Shown piece by piece: positions 43,160 through 54,385 of a stretch of DNA of 64,000 nucleotides. Positions within the stretch are counted from its first letter, which is position 1. Each line of letters opens with the position of its first letter. The position numbers were made by a program, and so were the translations under genes. Source of the DNA: Macrobrachium rosenbergii (taxonomy: Eukaryota; Arthropoda; Malacostraca; Decapoda; Palaemonidae); NCBI RefSeq assembly GCF_040412425.1, contig NC_089749.1, positions 14,795,162-14,859,161 on the forward strand, given 5' to 3'. The notes beneath the pieces are model-generated. The model did no database searches, was not told the DNA's origin, and worked only from the letters and a program-made list of their open reading frames with translations.

Positions 43160-43480
43160 TCCCCTTTCGGGGTTAGTGCCATCAGTGCACCTCATGCGGT
43201 CTTACTGTAGGCATTACCAGGTCCCTTTGCAGCGCGTGCCTTTGGCCTGAACTTTGTCTTGTTCGCTTTTACTGTACCTCCTTTCATGTTCTTTCGTCCG
43301 TCTTACTTTCCACTGTCCTAACAATTGATTCATAGACGCAACTGCTTTGAGTTTTCTCCCTGTTACACCTTTCAGACCTTTTACTGTCAATTTACGCTTC
43401 AGCGCTGAATGACCTCATAGGTCCAGTGCTTGGCCTTTGGCCTAAATTCTATATTCAATTCAATTCAGTTCAGTTCAAGT
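43160..43480 (+). mobile_element. Family C retroposon, near full length (C8)
   Basis: Begins with the stem TCCCCTTTCGGGG, then TTAGTGCCATCAGTGCACCT. It contains the central blocks and ends TTGGCCTTTGGCCTAAATTC then TATATTCAATTCAATTCAG. Flanking TCACGCGTAA (43150-43159) and TCATGCGTAA (43480-43489) differ at one base and probably are the target duplication. Confidence 0.88.
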
Positions 43481-43530
43481 CATGCGTAAAGTCGTTTGGA
43501 TTTTGTTTTCGTGTCATTTTTATATGAAGT

Positions 43531-43552
43531 CTCTGTCTGTCTGTCTGTCTGT
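43531..43552. repeat. (GTCT)n microsatellite
   Basis: Five GTCT units. Confidence 0.9.
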
Positions 43553-43623
43553 TCCTATTAAGTTGGATTTTTTCTGATAATTTTGTTAAACGAACGATGA
43601 GAAATTTAGTGGTTAAGACTTTC

Positions 43624-43860
43624 TTCATTTCTGTTGTAGTATCTTTAAGGTTAGAAAAGTGATATTTTCTTTGCAAATGTATAAATAATGCTTTGTGGGT
43701 CTTTGGGTATCTTCAGTTGATCCAATTTAGAGGCTTCCTTCATCTCTGTTGTAGTATATTTAAGGGTAAAAATATATGTGTGATATTTTCTTTGCTAATT
43801 TATAAAGAATGCTTTTTGGGTCTAGGGTTTTCCACAGCAATTGATCCAGTTTCGAGGATG
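43624..43860. repeat. Two-copy 115-bp tandem duplication
   Basis: TTCATTTCTGTTGTAGTATC, GTGATATTTTCTTTGC.AAT, AATGCTTT.TGGGTCT and TTGATCCA.TTT occur from 43624 and 43739. Confidence 0.9.
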
Positions 43861-44330
43861 AAATCGCTCCTTTAAATTGCCCCAGAAGGAATGTATAAAA
43901 TCTGCAAAATACAGTAGTTTTTGTTTATAGTGAAACATTAAACGTACCCAAGAACTTAGGAGACAACGCAGAAATGCAACGGCTTAATATTAACCAAACT
44001 AATACCCCTGAAAAGATATGATAAAAAAATTAGATAGCGAAAATTCTTCTTCACAATTATTAGGCAACAGTTTGATAAGACCTGCACCAAACTTTTCGCC
44101 TCCCAATCTCCTGTCTTATATCTCTGGTGCCTTTTCCGCTTTGCAATCTCGGGTGTTTATCTCGGTTTTCCATTATTGCTTTTGTCAGTTTCAGTTTTTT
44201 CGTTGACAGAGTCTTCTCCTTTTTCAGTCTTTGACAAACTTTTTCCCCTCTGAAATGTTTCCATTTCTTGTACGCTTCCACTTTTTTCCTGTAGAATTAA
44301 AAAAAGTCAGCTGTCTTCTCTCTATAGAAT

Positions 44331-44335
<5 letters not shown>
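43861..44335. other. No recognised feature
   Basis: Unique sequence; nothing supportable. Confidence 0.5.
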
Positions 44336-44371
<36 letters not shown>

Positions 44372-44452
44372 GAGAGATACATAGATAGATAGATAGATAG
44401 ATAGATAGATGAATGGATAGGTAGATAGATAGGTAGAGAGAGAGAGAGAGAG
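44336..44452. repeat. Compound (GA)n-(GATA)n-(GA)n microsatellite
   Basis: GA runs at 44336-44376 and 44436-44452 flank a (GATA)n run at about 44382-44432 with GAATGG and GGTA variants. Confidence 0.95.
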
Positions 44453-44737
44453 AATGATTTGTTTCTTCTTATCGCCCGGATTTATTACTTTCCATTACAT
44501 TTTCTTTCTCTTTTTTCCCCCCTTTCATTGTTTTCCTCTCAGTTTTGTTTCCTGTCGACGTTTTGAGCAATGAAACTTTCACCAATAGTTATTCCTAAAT
44601 ATTTCCTGGTATTTCCTCCTGAAATATGTAGCTTCTTCACTTGTATTGTTTCTGTTAATGTTCTTTTCTTATGTTTACCAAAATCTCCCCAACCCCAATT
44701 CTACCCTGCACACTACTTTTCCCCTCCCTTTTACCGT

Positions 44738-44741
<4 letters not shown>

Positions 44742-44768
<27 letters not shown>
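44742..44768. repeat. (CT)n microsatellite
   Basis: Short CT tract. Confidence 0.95.
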
Positions 44769-44771
<3 letters not shown>

Positions 44772-45056
44772 CTGTAATACAGCTTTTGCAATTCGTTATT
44801 GTTTGTAGATAGCTTTCTAGTCTTAGCTTATTTTGAATCTTTGTCCTGAAAAATTCTGGGAATTTATGGGTCAACAATTAAACAATTAACTTCAATTATT
44901 AAATCATTCAATTCTGTGTTTGGATATCAGATAGGAAAAACCCTTGGAAACACTTAGAATTTATTTCTAAAAAAAAAAATTTGTTCAGAATTTTAACTTG
45001 AATCCACTGAAATGCTAAAACACCACGCGATACAGAAATCCACAACGAAACCACGT
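44769..45056. other. No recognised feature
   Basis: AT-rich unique sequence. Confidence 0.5.
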
Positions 45057-45420
45057 TTACGGAGAATCATACCTTTTTCTTTTTAAGCAAAGTGGAAAGT
45101 CTCCGTCCAGAGCATTTCGTAGAAATCGCGGCGGCGTGTCGGTGTTGGTAGCAGCTAGACAAAGGCGCATGCGCCCTCTATAATCTCCTCCAAGCCTCCC
45201 CTTTCGATCCTTGGAAAGATCTCCTTTCGGTCCCTGGAAGAGAAGGAGGAAGAAGGGGTCAAGGGAAGCGAGAAGACAGACCTCGTTGTTGCTGTTCTCT
45301 CCTGATATGGGCGCGCAGCTCTTGACAAAAGGCGTAGCCTCGCGCTCGCCCTGCTCCGTAGTCATGCTCCAGTGCTAAGGCCGCCCTTTTGAATCTCGCC
45401 GCCGCCGCCGCCGCCTGCCA
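45057..45420 (-). promoter_or_regulatory. CpG-rich island-like patch, possible promoter or exon
   Basis: This is the most CpG-dense stretch in the window. It holds GCGCATGCGC (45165-45174), the palindromic core of NRF-1 sites, and a (GCC)n run at 45400-45415. On the minus strand one frame is open for 102 codons from an ATG at 45365. Also on the minus strand, the acceptor-like CTTCTTCCTCCTTCTCTTCCAG (45255-45234, with its last seven bases CTTCCAG) and the donor AAG/GTATGA (at 45073/45072) bracket a 161-base open segment. The deduced residues (GPKGDLSKDRKGRLGG start) match no family I recognise. It may be a promoter with a 5' exon, or only a CpG-rich unique block. Confidence 0.3.
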
Positions 45421-46159
45421 GAGATAAGACTACTTTTGGAGGTGGAGAGAGCCTAGATTTATATCTCGGACACGAGGTGTTTGTTTATTGATGGCCTTGC
45501 TGTTTCGTTTATCGGATTTTTTTTCTTTGGTTATTAGTGACCTTTATTGTATTAGCGGCTTTTTTTTCAGTCTCCTTCGTTGAATGTGGTTCCTTTGACT
45601 ATTAGGGGCTTCTATTTCACGTTATTTGGACATTAGTCGGTTTGGTTTTTAGCAACACTAATTTATTACCGTCATTAATGTATTATCTTGGTTCGTCTTG
45701 GATGTCAGTGGATTTTTTCACGTCTTTTCCTTTCTGTTGCGTTCAAATTTTATCCAAAATTAGCAACATTCCATAGAAAGTCAATTTAACGTAGCCACGA
45801 TTCCTGCAACCTTAAGAATGAGGTGGTAGAAACGGGTCTGAAATGGATTACTTATAGAAACGTTCGTCGCGGGATAATTTCTTGCGAGGAAAAAAGCCAA
45901 TCACAAGAGACATTTTATAGCAACTTTTAGCCTCTCAGTGAACTAAAATTGGCCACAAATTAGCAAATGTTTGTGGCTAAAAGGAAGGGGCACATGTTAG
46001 TGCTATTCAGTTTGGACCCAACAATAAATTATTTTGCATTTTACAAAAATTTTAGAGGTGAAACAAGACTTCGGGACAGTGACCTGGTTTTTGGCACACC
46101 TTAAGGTACATTCAGCCAAAGGCCGTGACCTAATCTGATAAGCCCAACAAGCATTTGAA
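45421..46159. other. No recognised feature
   Basis: Unique sequence; nothing supportable. Confidence 0.5.
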
Positions 46160-46480
46160 CCTACTTGGAAATTCTCAATACCCAACATCTGATCATGGAC
46201 ATTGGAGCCTTCACTTTGGAGTTCTCAATACCCAAGATCAGACGATGGGCATTGGAGCCTTGATAGGATTTCTCAATACCCAAGAGCATTGGAGCCTTCA
46301 TGTGAGCTCCCAATACCCAAGATAAGGCCATGGGCTTTGGAGTCTTCATGGGAGTTCTCAATACCCAAGATAAGACAATGGGCATTGGAGCATCCATGGG
46401 AATTCACAATACCCCAAGATAAAACCATGGGTATTGGAGCCTCCATGGAAGTCTCAATACCGAAGATAAGACCATGGGGA
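46160..46480. repeat. About 48-bp minisatellite, seven copies
   Basis: The unit contains GGGCATTGGAGCCTTCATGG, GAGTTCTCAATACCCAAGAT, AAGACCAT. Repeat starts are at 46170, 46221, 46268, 46306, 46354, 46402 and 46450; the third interval is shortened. Confidence 0.92.
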
Positions 46481-46574
46481 CTTTAAACAAGTTTTCTGAC
46501 TTGTGGCGTTAAGAGATCAGAGATGTAACCATGTCATTAAGTGAGCATGATCGTAAATCCTTAAGCTAATACCA

Positions 46575-46672
46575 CCTCCTCCTCCTCCTCCTCCTCTCCT
46601 CCTCCCTCCTTCCTCCCTCCTCCTCCTCCTCCTCCTCCTCCTCCCCTCCCTCCTCCTCCTCCTCCTCCTCCT
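46575..46672. repeat. (CCT)n microsatellite, interrupted
   Basis: CCT/CTC trinucleotides with several frame-shifting extra C or T bases. Confidence 0.96.
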
Positions 46673-47034
46673 GTCGCCCGCCCAGCGGTTTCCTCGTAAT
46701 ACTAAATTCAGTTTTGCCTTTGCCGGGAATTTCCCCTCCTGGATATATTCCCGTGTCTTATGGCGTGCTCGTTAAAAGGCTTTCCTGGAAAGAAGGTGCG
46801 CTGGGGGTTTTCTTCTTCTTTGTAATGACTTGAAGGACGCTTGTTTAGAAGCCACCACAATGGGGACGATGTTTTTTTTTAGCGTTAGTTACTTTTGATA
46901 CTAAAGAACTTTCAACGGCGATAGTTAATGTTTCAGGACTTTATATTCATTGCTGTAATGATGATTAAAACAATATACAGATCAAGTTCGTTTCACCATG
47001 AAGGATAATTCTAACTCCTTGAACTATATTAATT
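46673..47034. other. No recognised feature
   Basis: Unique sequence; nothing supportable. Confidence 0.5.
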
Positions 47035-47079
47035 GTGTATTTCTCTCTCTCTCTCTCTCTCTTAACCAAATTAATTGTG

Positions 47080-47129
<50 letters not shown>

Positions 47130-47143
47130 CCAAATTAATTGTG

Positions 47144-47179
<36 letters not shown>

Positions 47180-47225
47180 ACTCAATCTGTGTATCTCTCT
47201 CTCTCTCACACACACTCACACACAC
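47035..47225. repeat. CT-punctuated composite minisatellite
   Basis: Four CT tracts are separated by the same 20-base spacer TTAACCAAATTAATTGTGTA or a shortened form (TAACTCAATCTGTGTA), ending in a CA-rich run at 47207-47225. Confidence 0.95.
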
Positions 47226-47510
47226 AGAACCCATTCATGACCATAACTGATGTGGTGAACACATCCCAAAGGACATTAATTCAAACCAAGGGAATGCCTT
47301 AATATGCTTGCAACGCAAATGAGCCTCAAAAAAGAAAAAAAAAAGGCCAGCAAGAACTGACACTGCGTCTGAGTCTCCCTCTGCAGGTCACGAGCACCAA
47401 ATGTTCTTCTTTCCTCAGAATAAACTCCACCAAGAAAAGTCGTTCCACGGCTGCTGTTAATTATGTCGCCGGCGTTGACCCTCAGTGAGGTGGATGTTTA
47501 TATTTTCTTC
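47226..47510. other. No recognised feature
   Basis: Unique sequence; nothing supportable. Confidence 0.5.
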
Positions 47511-47547
47511 TTCTTCTTCTTCTTCTTCTTCTTCTTCTTCTTCTTCT
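47511..47547. repeat. (CTT)n microsatellite
   Basis: Uninterrupted CTT/TTC repeats. Confidence 0.96.
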
Positions 47548-48086
47548 CTCATTAATATATTCATGAATTCTGATCACTTTCTGGTGGTTGGTGGTGGTCG
47601 GTTGGGGGGCTGAGTTTTCGTGGAATTTCGTACCTAGAGAGGGAACATTGGACCTCCTGAAGACCTTTAGGGATTGATATTCTTGTCTCTAGAGGCTAAA
47701 AGGTGTCAGCAGTCAGGTTGCTTTACAGTTTTGCAGTGTCATTCTTATACTTTGAAATTGTGAATGTGCTTGTAAACAAGCTATAGTGTTCAGTTATCAC
47801 TCATGAGACCCCTGGTTAGACCACAGTAACATTTTTGAACATGTACTAGCTATGGTAATTAGCATATTTATTGAATATTTTTAAAAAATTCTCGATAGGA
47901 CTAGTTTCCAAAGGTTGTGTACTGGAAGCCCTCTGTACAGTGCGCAAGAAAATGCTCTTAAATCTCACAGGAAGACACTTCTCTGAATCTTGGGTAAAAA
48001 CTTCTTTAAATAAATTGGATAAAAGAAATAAACTTAGACAAAGTTATAATAAATTTGGCAAAGAAGACACCTCCCTTGATAAATTA
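47548..48086. other. Unique sequence
   Basis: Nothing recognised except degenerate 24-bp-like units from about 48000, leading into the next array. Confidence 0.5.
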
Positions 48087-48606
48087 GACACAGAAATTGC
48101 TCTCAAGTTTGACACAGAAACTACACTTCAGTTTGACCTAGAAGCTACTCTTTAGTTTGACACAGAAGCTACTGTTTCGTTTGACGCAGAAGCTACTTTT
48201 CAGTGTGACACAGAAGCTGCTCTTCAGTCTGGCACAGAAACTACTCTTCAGTCTGGCACAGAAGCTACTCTTCAGTCTGGCACAGAAGCTACTCTCCAGT
48301 CTGACACAGAAGCTACTCTCCAGTCTGACACAGAAGCTACTCTTCAGTCTGACACAGAAGCTACTCTTCAGTCTGACACAGAAGCTACTCTTCAGTCTGA
48401 CACAGAAGCTACTCTTCAGTCTGACACAGAAGCTACTCTTCAGTCTGACACAGAAGCTACTCTCCAGTCTGGCACAGAAGCTACTCTCCAGTCTGGCACA
48501 GAAGCTACTCTCCAGTCTGGCACAGAAGCTACTCTCCAGTCTGGCACAGAAGCTACTCTTCAGTCTGACACAGAAGCTACTCTTTAGCTTGACAAAGAAG
48601 TTGTTT
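48087..48606. repeat. 24-bp minisatellite, about 22 copies
   Basis: The unit is GACACAGAAGCTACTCTTCA then GTCT, with GGCACAG variants in the blocks 48230-48300 and 48470-48550. The period of 24 keeps frames open and yields an 8-residue repeat (TQKLLFSL), with no start, flank or composition typical of a gene. Confidence 0.96.
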
Positions 48607-49149
48607 TCAAGCTTGGCAAGAATTTTCTTTTAACAAATTTGAGTTCTTCCTCAGTATTTACACGCATGCTTAAAGCCTCCAGTCTGAGCGCACACCGCTC
48701 TGCAACAAGTGGAGGCCTTTTATCTCGGCAGCATAAATCAATTAGATAAAGCTTTATGGCTGTGCAACAGAAGCAAGCGCAAACTGACCTTCCTGTCACC
48801 TGTTGCCTGACCTTAACCTATAATCTTCCAAGAGCTATGACTAAACGTACAATCTCTTATGTGTACCAACTGATCCCTATGTGTACCAGGTGATTGCGTT
48901 GATACGTAGAAGCTATGCGAACTAAAATTTTAAGTTTTGTGAAGCGGTTGGTTCCTTAACTTTTAATTTTTTTTTTTATTAAAGTTCGACATGCTCGATG
49001 AATTCCTGTTTCGACGTTCATTATATTTTATTTTACCTGAAACATTTCATAGGCAACTGCAATTCTTTATCAAAAATCGTCGTGGTTGCTGTCTCACAAT
49101 ATCATAAATGTTTTTTCACTGTTTCACATTCATTATATATTTCACTAGA
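48607..49149. other. No recognised feature
   Basis: Unique sequence. TGTGTACCA(A/G)(C/G)TGAT is repeated near 48859 and 48880. Confidence 0.5.
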
Positions 49150-49750
49150 GATATTTCATAAGCAGGGGTTTATTCCATTTATTGAACCCTTAATCACTAG
49201 ATTAATCTATTTATTGAAGGTTCAAGAAAATGTGTCGTAATATCAGGAACAGTTCAGATTTCTGTGCCTTCTGAATAGTAGGTTCTTTGAAAATATTGCT
49301 TGTCAAGGTTGATAAAAACCTGCTTGAACTTCAGCGTAAATTTAACAAAAATAGAGATATATATATATATTCAATATATATATATATTCAAGTACAGTTG
49401 GAATTACAGGTTATGGGAGCTTTATGTAGAATTTGAGTGTCCAGAGCAAACCGAAAATACACTGTGTTCCGGAAAGTGTAAGCTTTTAATATTTAAGAAG
49501 CAGAGGTTTAATTCTCTTAATAAACCCTTAATCACGAGCGTAATTTATTTATTCAAGGTTCAAGAGAATATATGACGTTTTGTTAGGAATATTTCAGATT
49601 TCTGTGGTTGTTGAGCTGTAGGTTCTATGAAAATATTGCTTGTCAAGGTTAGTAAGAACCTGCCTGAATTTCAGCTTAAAGTTAATTAAAAACCATATAT
49701 ACAGTATATATGTTTGTATATATATATACATATATATATAATATATATAT

Positions 49751-49795
<45 letters not shown>

Positions 49796-49930
49796 TATAT
49801 ATATATACACATATATACAGAGTGTATATATGTATATATACTGTATATACAATCACCGTTAGAATTGCAGATTATGAGAGCTTTTACAGTATATAGGATT
49901 TCAGCTTCAAAGCAAACCGAAAATACATTA
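49150..49930. repeat. About 337-bp tandem duplication with AT microsatellites
   Basis: AGCAGGGGTTTATTC (49162) and AGCAGAGGTTTAATTC (49499) start homologous blocks containing AACCCTTAATCAC.AG, TTCAAG.GAATAT, AAAATATTGCTTGTCAAGGT and CTGC.TGAA.TTCAGC. An AT run follows in each (49350-49390, 49695-49850). GAATT.CAG.TTATG.GAGCTTT and AAACCGAAAATACA then recur (49400 and 49860). Confidence 0.88.
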
Positions 49931-49944
49931 AGTGTCCCTGAGAG

Positions 49945-49948
<4 letters not shown>

Positions 49949-49978
<30 letters not shown>
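49949..49978. repeat. (GT)n microsatellite
   Basis: GT dinucleotides passing into GCGCGC. Confidence 0.96.
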
Positions 49979-49984
<6 letters not shown>

Positions 49985-50205
49985 CTTTTAATTGCAATGT
50001 TTTTATCTTGCGATGAATTACGTAAACGTGCGTGTTTGGTCGAGGCCAAAAAACAAATGACTAACGATTCCCCGATGAATTAGTTTTTAATGTCGAAAGG
50101 ATCGCAGACAAACTTCTGTCCCCTCGTAATGTTTTAAACTTTAGATTAAAAACTTGAAGGAATGTTAGATCTCTGAAAAGACTTTATAACCTACTTCGTC
50201 CCATT

Positions 50206-50341
50206 GACGTCAGTTTAAACATTAAGATGACAGCGTTTTTGTACATCTGTGAATTGAGAAATATGTAGAAATGGACGTCAATTTAAACATTAAGATGACA
50301 ACGTTTTTATACATCTATGAATTGAGTAATATGTAGAAATT
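50206..50341. repeat. Two-copy 68-bp tandem duplication
   Basis: GACGTCAGTTTAAACATTAA, GATGACAGCGTTTTTGTACA and GAATTGAG.AATATGTAGAAA occur at 50206 and 50274 with few differences, so it is relatively recent. Confidence 0.95.
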
Positions 50342-50665
50342 TGTTACTGTGTACAATAAGCTTTGTAGCCAACTTGTGCATAGCATGCAAAGTGAATGAT
50401 AATCTCCAGTTGTTCGCTTAGATTCATTTTTGAACACTTAGTTACATCATAATTCAAATTCCCTCTGTGCGATTAATCGTAAGTAATTATGATGAAGATT
50501 AGTCCTAGAACTTACAACATCCTAGACGCTAGAAAAACTGCATGAGCTTTTACAAACTTTGAAGATAAGCCTTATCTCTGACGCAACTCGGCGGAAACCA
50601 GCGGACCGGCAAAAAAAGCCGGCTTTGTGAAGCTTTTACTACGTACTTTTGTAGATCTGGTTTCG
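50342..50665. other. No recognised feature
   Basis: Unique sequence; nothing supportable. Confidence 0.5.
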
Positions 50666-50667
50666 TA

Positions 50668-50679
50668 CACACACACACA

Positions 50680-50717
<38 letters not shown>

Positions 50718-50770
50718 TGCATGTATGTATGTGAGAGAGAGAGAGAGAGAAAATTTTTTTTTTTTTTTCA
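50668..50770. repeat. Compound (CA)n-(GA)n microsatellite
   Basis: CA run, then GA runs at about 50683-50714 and 50732-50750 around a GTATGTATGT spacer, then poly-T. Confidence 0.95.
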
Positions 50771-51072
50771 CCCCGTTTGAATGTTCGAGGTTGTGGGTTC
50801 CAGGGAATTTTGCGTGGGACAGTTATTTTCCCGGGAGTTTATTTCTACTTTGTGTACTTTTCAAGTTTTAATTTTGTTAATGTAGTTTTCGACTATTTTA
50901 GTGATTGTTACTTGTTAAACTTGACTTGTTAATTACTCAAGTTAATTATGAATATTTTTTTTATCAATTTGCTTAGTTACGTGCTAGTGTTTCATTGCTT
51001 GTTCTCTTATCTACTAATTTTGGTGGTAAACGTTCTGTACAGATTTAAGAGTGCAGTTTACACATTAGTTAG
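50771..51072. other. No recognised feature
   Basis: T-rich unique sequence with several GTTACTTGTTA-like words; no array resolved. Confidence 0.45.
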
Positions 51073-51107
<35 letters not shown>

Positions 51108-51193
51108 AAAGCTGAGTTATGTTTTACCCACATGAAACATTTCACCCGTAGTAAAGATCGTGGAGTTGCATAAACATATGATCGCCAAAGAAG

Positions 51194-51230
<37 letters not shown>
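51073..51230. repeat. Two (CT)n microsatellites
   Basis: CT tracts at 51073-51101 and 51196-51230 with an unrelated spacer. Confidence 0.96.
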
Positions 51231-51231
<1 letters not shown>

Positions 51232-51472
51232 GAAATATATGTGCAAGGACGCGGCCGCAAACCTTCGCTCTGTCATTCTTGGGTAGATGTCTTTGCGTGT
51301 TAATTTGCGGGGAATTTCGTGAGTTTTTTTTCTGAGCTTCGTGACAACTGGAAAAAAATATCACGTTTGCGTGGCTTCTGTTGTGTCTGGTTCTAAATAT
51401 AGACGCTGTTTCGTTGTTGTAAGGGATCGAAGCTGCCTATTTTTAGACTTTTGTATAGACTGAGTGACATGT

Positions 51473-51869
51473 TTTTAAGTTTTCTGTAAAGGAAACTGCT
51501 TTTTAAAGCGGCGTTGTCTGGTCCGTCCGCACTTTTCTTCTGTCCGCCTCAGATCTCAAAGACTATTAGAATAGAGGCTGCAAATTGGTATGTTGATCAT
51601 CCACCTCCAGTCCTCAAACATACCTAATTGCAGCCCTCTAGCTTCAGCAGTTCTTATTTTATTTAAGGCTAAAGTAAGCCATAGTCGTGCGTCTGGCAAC
51701 GCTATAGAACAAGCCACCACCGGACCGTGGTTAAAGTTTCATGGGCCGCAGCTCATACAGCATTATACTGAGACCATTGAAAGATAGGTCTATTTTCGGT
51801 GGTCTTGATTATAAGCTGTACAGAAAACTCGATTGCGCTGAAGAAACCTAGGCCCATTTTTTACTAATT
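51473..51869 (+). mobile_element. Family D hairpin-rich element (D3)
   Basis: Starts TTTTTAAGTTTTCTGTAAAG. Contains CTGTCCGCCTCAGATCTCAA, the central inverted arms (CTGCAAATTGGTATGTTGAT versus CATACCTAATTGCAGCCCTC), CCACCGGACCGTGGTTAAAG and GGGCCGCAGCTCATACAGCA. It ends at CTGTACAGAAAACTCGATTG with a decayed terminal hairpin (GCGCTGAAG versus CCTAGGCCC). Confidence 0.87.
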
Positions 51870-52986
51870 TATGTCTCGAGTTTTATTTCGTACGTCTGAA
51901 TTATCTTTAGATAGACGGTCAGTCATTGAAATTTTACGTTAATTTTCTTGAATTAAGGAAGGAAAATAATTCACTTTTCTTCAAGTGTTTCATAAACAAA
52001 ATAAACTTCGGATTTGGTCGAGATTCTTTCTACTGACATAAAGCAATTTGATGAATATTTATGAATATTTAAAGATCTTGATTACCTTTCTTTATGGGAG
52101 GAAAATGTGGGTAAACCGTCTCAGATATTCGGTCAGATACAAATAATCAGAACATTTTTGTTTACAACGGAAACACAACCTTGATAAGTATTAAACAGAA
52201 TCTGTTCTTCAGACAGTGTCCTTGTAAATATGCCGAATGGAACAGTGTGAATTGAAAACAAGATTGCAATCATGTTCAGTATTATACACGTTAAATTCTT
52301 TGCAACATTTGCTCCCAGATTCAAAGATTACTTTTATCTAGGTAATTTCGTGTCCATATTGTGTAAAAGTAACATGATTTTATACCAAAGTGCTTTGTTT
52401 AAAATAATACATGGAATTATAAACATCAGACGTAGCTCCCCACAGTTGATTATAGTCAATACTAATCTTGTTTTTTCTATTTCCTTTTCAATTTTTGATT
52501 CAACATTTCCCCCATTGTTACCTTGGATAACGGAATCAGATGCACGGTTTGTCTCCGTGTCCTTGTCAGGGGGTGTGATTGGTTGCTCTAGAAATCTAGG
52601 AAACGGGTATTATTATCTTTCCGTTCTCAGGATGTCGAGTGACAAAAGGTCCAGATGTGCGTGTGGCCTTGAAGGGGGAGACTCCTAAAATGGGTTTCTT
52701 TCGCTCGTGTATATCGAAGAGATTGAATTTATTCCTTCCTTGAATTTTGCCGAGATCATCCCAAAACATTTCGTTTTAAAATGAGGTGATGAAAATCGGT
52801 TACTTAAATTTCTTGTTAATCTTCCTTTATGGATGAAAAATGGAAATGAACAATAGTCTCAAATTGAAGAAAGTTAACTTTTTTTCATTGAAACTATTTT
52901 ATGTGACGTGCACTCATCAGATAATTTATTTAAATTTCTTGATTTTCGTCCTTTATGCTAAATTTATTGAATATTAGACACCTGAT
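51870..52986. other. No recognised feature
   Basis: Unique sequence of 1.1 kb. An open frame of 138 codons at 52272-52688 is hydrophobic and AT-driven; no family recognised. Confidence 0.45.
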
Positions 52987-53231
52987 GGCATTAGGCAAAA
53001 CACAGGTCCCCAGCTGCAACCTCTCTGATTCCTTTTTCTGTACTTCCATTCATATTCTCTCCCGGTCTGACTTCACACTCCTCTGGCATTTTGTTTCTTG
53101 ACAGTGAACTGGTGAGGGAGGTTTTCCTCCTGTTACACCTTTTCAAACCTTTTACTGTGCTTACTTCAGCGCTGAATAACCTACATCTCCCAAAACCCCT
53201 GGTCTTTGCCCAAATTCTAAATCCTAATCCT
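52987..53231 (+). mobile_element. Family C retroposon, old and diverged (C9)
   Basis: GGTCCCCAGCTGCAACCTCT, TTCCATTCATATTCTCTCCC, GGTTTTCCTCCTGTTACACC and CTTCAGCGCTGAATAACCT are recognisable. The 5' hairpins are missing and the tail (CAAATTCTAAATCC) is decayed. Confidence 0.8.
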
Positions 53232-53383
53232 TATTTGATGAATGCGTTCGAGTAATACAAGGAAAAAGGAGTTTTATTTAACATTTGTGTCATACTCATG
53301 TATTAATGCAGTGTGATATATCTTCCATTGTCTCGCCTTGATTGGATTTTGGTAAAGATAAACGGTTATCTTTATTGATAAGT

Positions 53384-53812
53384 GCACTGTGTTTTAATAT
53401 TCTGTAATGTAAATATCTGTAACATGACAAGCTTCATTATTACTAAATGTACTGTACTTCAATATTTATGTATTCTGTAAATACCTATAAGATGAGAAAC
53501 ATCACTTATTAACAAATGTCCTGTACTTCACAATTATGTTTTCTGTAAACACCTGTGACACGATAAACCTCATTATTAATGTACTGTACTTCATTATTAT
53601 GTATTCTGTAAACACCTATAACACGATAAACCTCATTATTGATGTACTGTACTTCACTATTATGTATTCTGTAAACATCTGTAACACGATAAACCTCATT
53701 ATTAATGTACTGTACTTCACTGTTATGTATTCTGTAAACACCTATGACAAGATAAACATCATTATCAATAAATGTACCGTATTTTAGTATTAAGTAATAT
53801 GTAAATACTTGC
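53384..53812. repeat. 63-69-bp tandem repeat, seven units
   Basis: ACTGTACTTCA..ATTATGTA, TTCTGTAAACACCTATAACA and CGATAAACCTCATTATTAAT recur from 53385, 53451, 53520, 53581, 53645, 53708 and 53775. The central units are 63 bp, a multiple of three, so frames stay open on both strands. Confidence 0.95.
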
Positions 53813-54199
53813 AACAAAAATACAACTTTGCTAAACGCTGTGTAGACAAATTAAACTTGACTAAAAATAAAAAAGAAGGCGGGGGGCTTACCTTCAGGTG
53901 CGTTTGACCTGTTATCTATGACGTAACTCCTGATTTATGAAGGGAAATATGCATGATTAAAATCGTGCAACGGTCCGAAAGATGTTAATGGCGAGGTGGG
54001 AGGAAAAATGATGTAAGACGTGGAAAGAAATTTGCACGCTGAAGAATTTCATCTTAAACAGTGCAAGGAAATTTCCCGTTGCCTGAGAAAGTTTATTGGA
54101 TTATGAAGAATAACCAGGAGTTTTTGATTTCAGCTGCTGAGCAATTTCTGAATTTTTGTTGGTCGATTGGTATGATTTGTAATTTTGCATGAAAATAAT
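53813..54199. other. No recognised feature
   Basis: Unique sequence; nothing supportable. Confidence 0.5.
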
Positions 54200-54385
54200 T
54201 TGCAATTTTTCTTACTGTTTCGAAAGCAATCTTGCCATTTGCCATATGCTTTGAAAGCAATCTTGTTTATGTTTACCGTATTGTTTCGAAAACAGTCTTG
54301 CTATTTACCATAATGCTTCGGAAGCAATCTTGCTTTTTACCATAATTCTCAGAGAGCAGTCGTTGTTTCATTTTAGTTTTGCAAG
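54200..54385. repeat. About 33-bp degenerate tandem repeat
   Basis: GAAAGCAATCTTG-type words with TTTACCATA.TG.TT occur at 54222, 54253, 54288 and 54320, and weakly at about 54350. Confidence 0.75.

Noticed and set aside
45282..45365. Short first exon ATG to GAG/GTCTGT on the minus strand with a roughly 50-base intron
   Set aside because: The implied intron is too short for a decapod gene and the donor is weak; kept only as part of a CpG-rich candidate region.
48157..48633. 158-codon open frame of TQKLLFSL repeats
   Set aside because: Direct product of the 24-bp minisatellite. No start context, no unique flanking domain.
52272..52688. 138-codon open frame as a membrane protein
   Set aside because: Hydrophobicity follows from T-rich codons; no family, splice or promoter support.
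53509..53817. 102-codon open frame of 21-residue repeats
   Set aside because: In-frame 63-bp tandem repeat, open on both strands.
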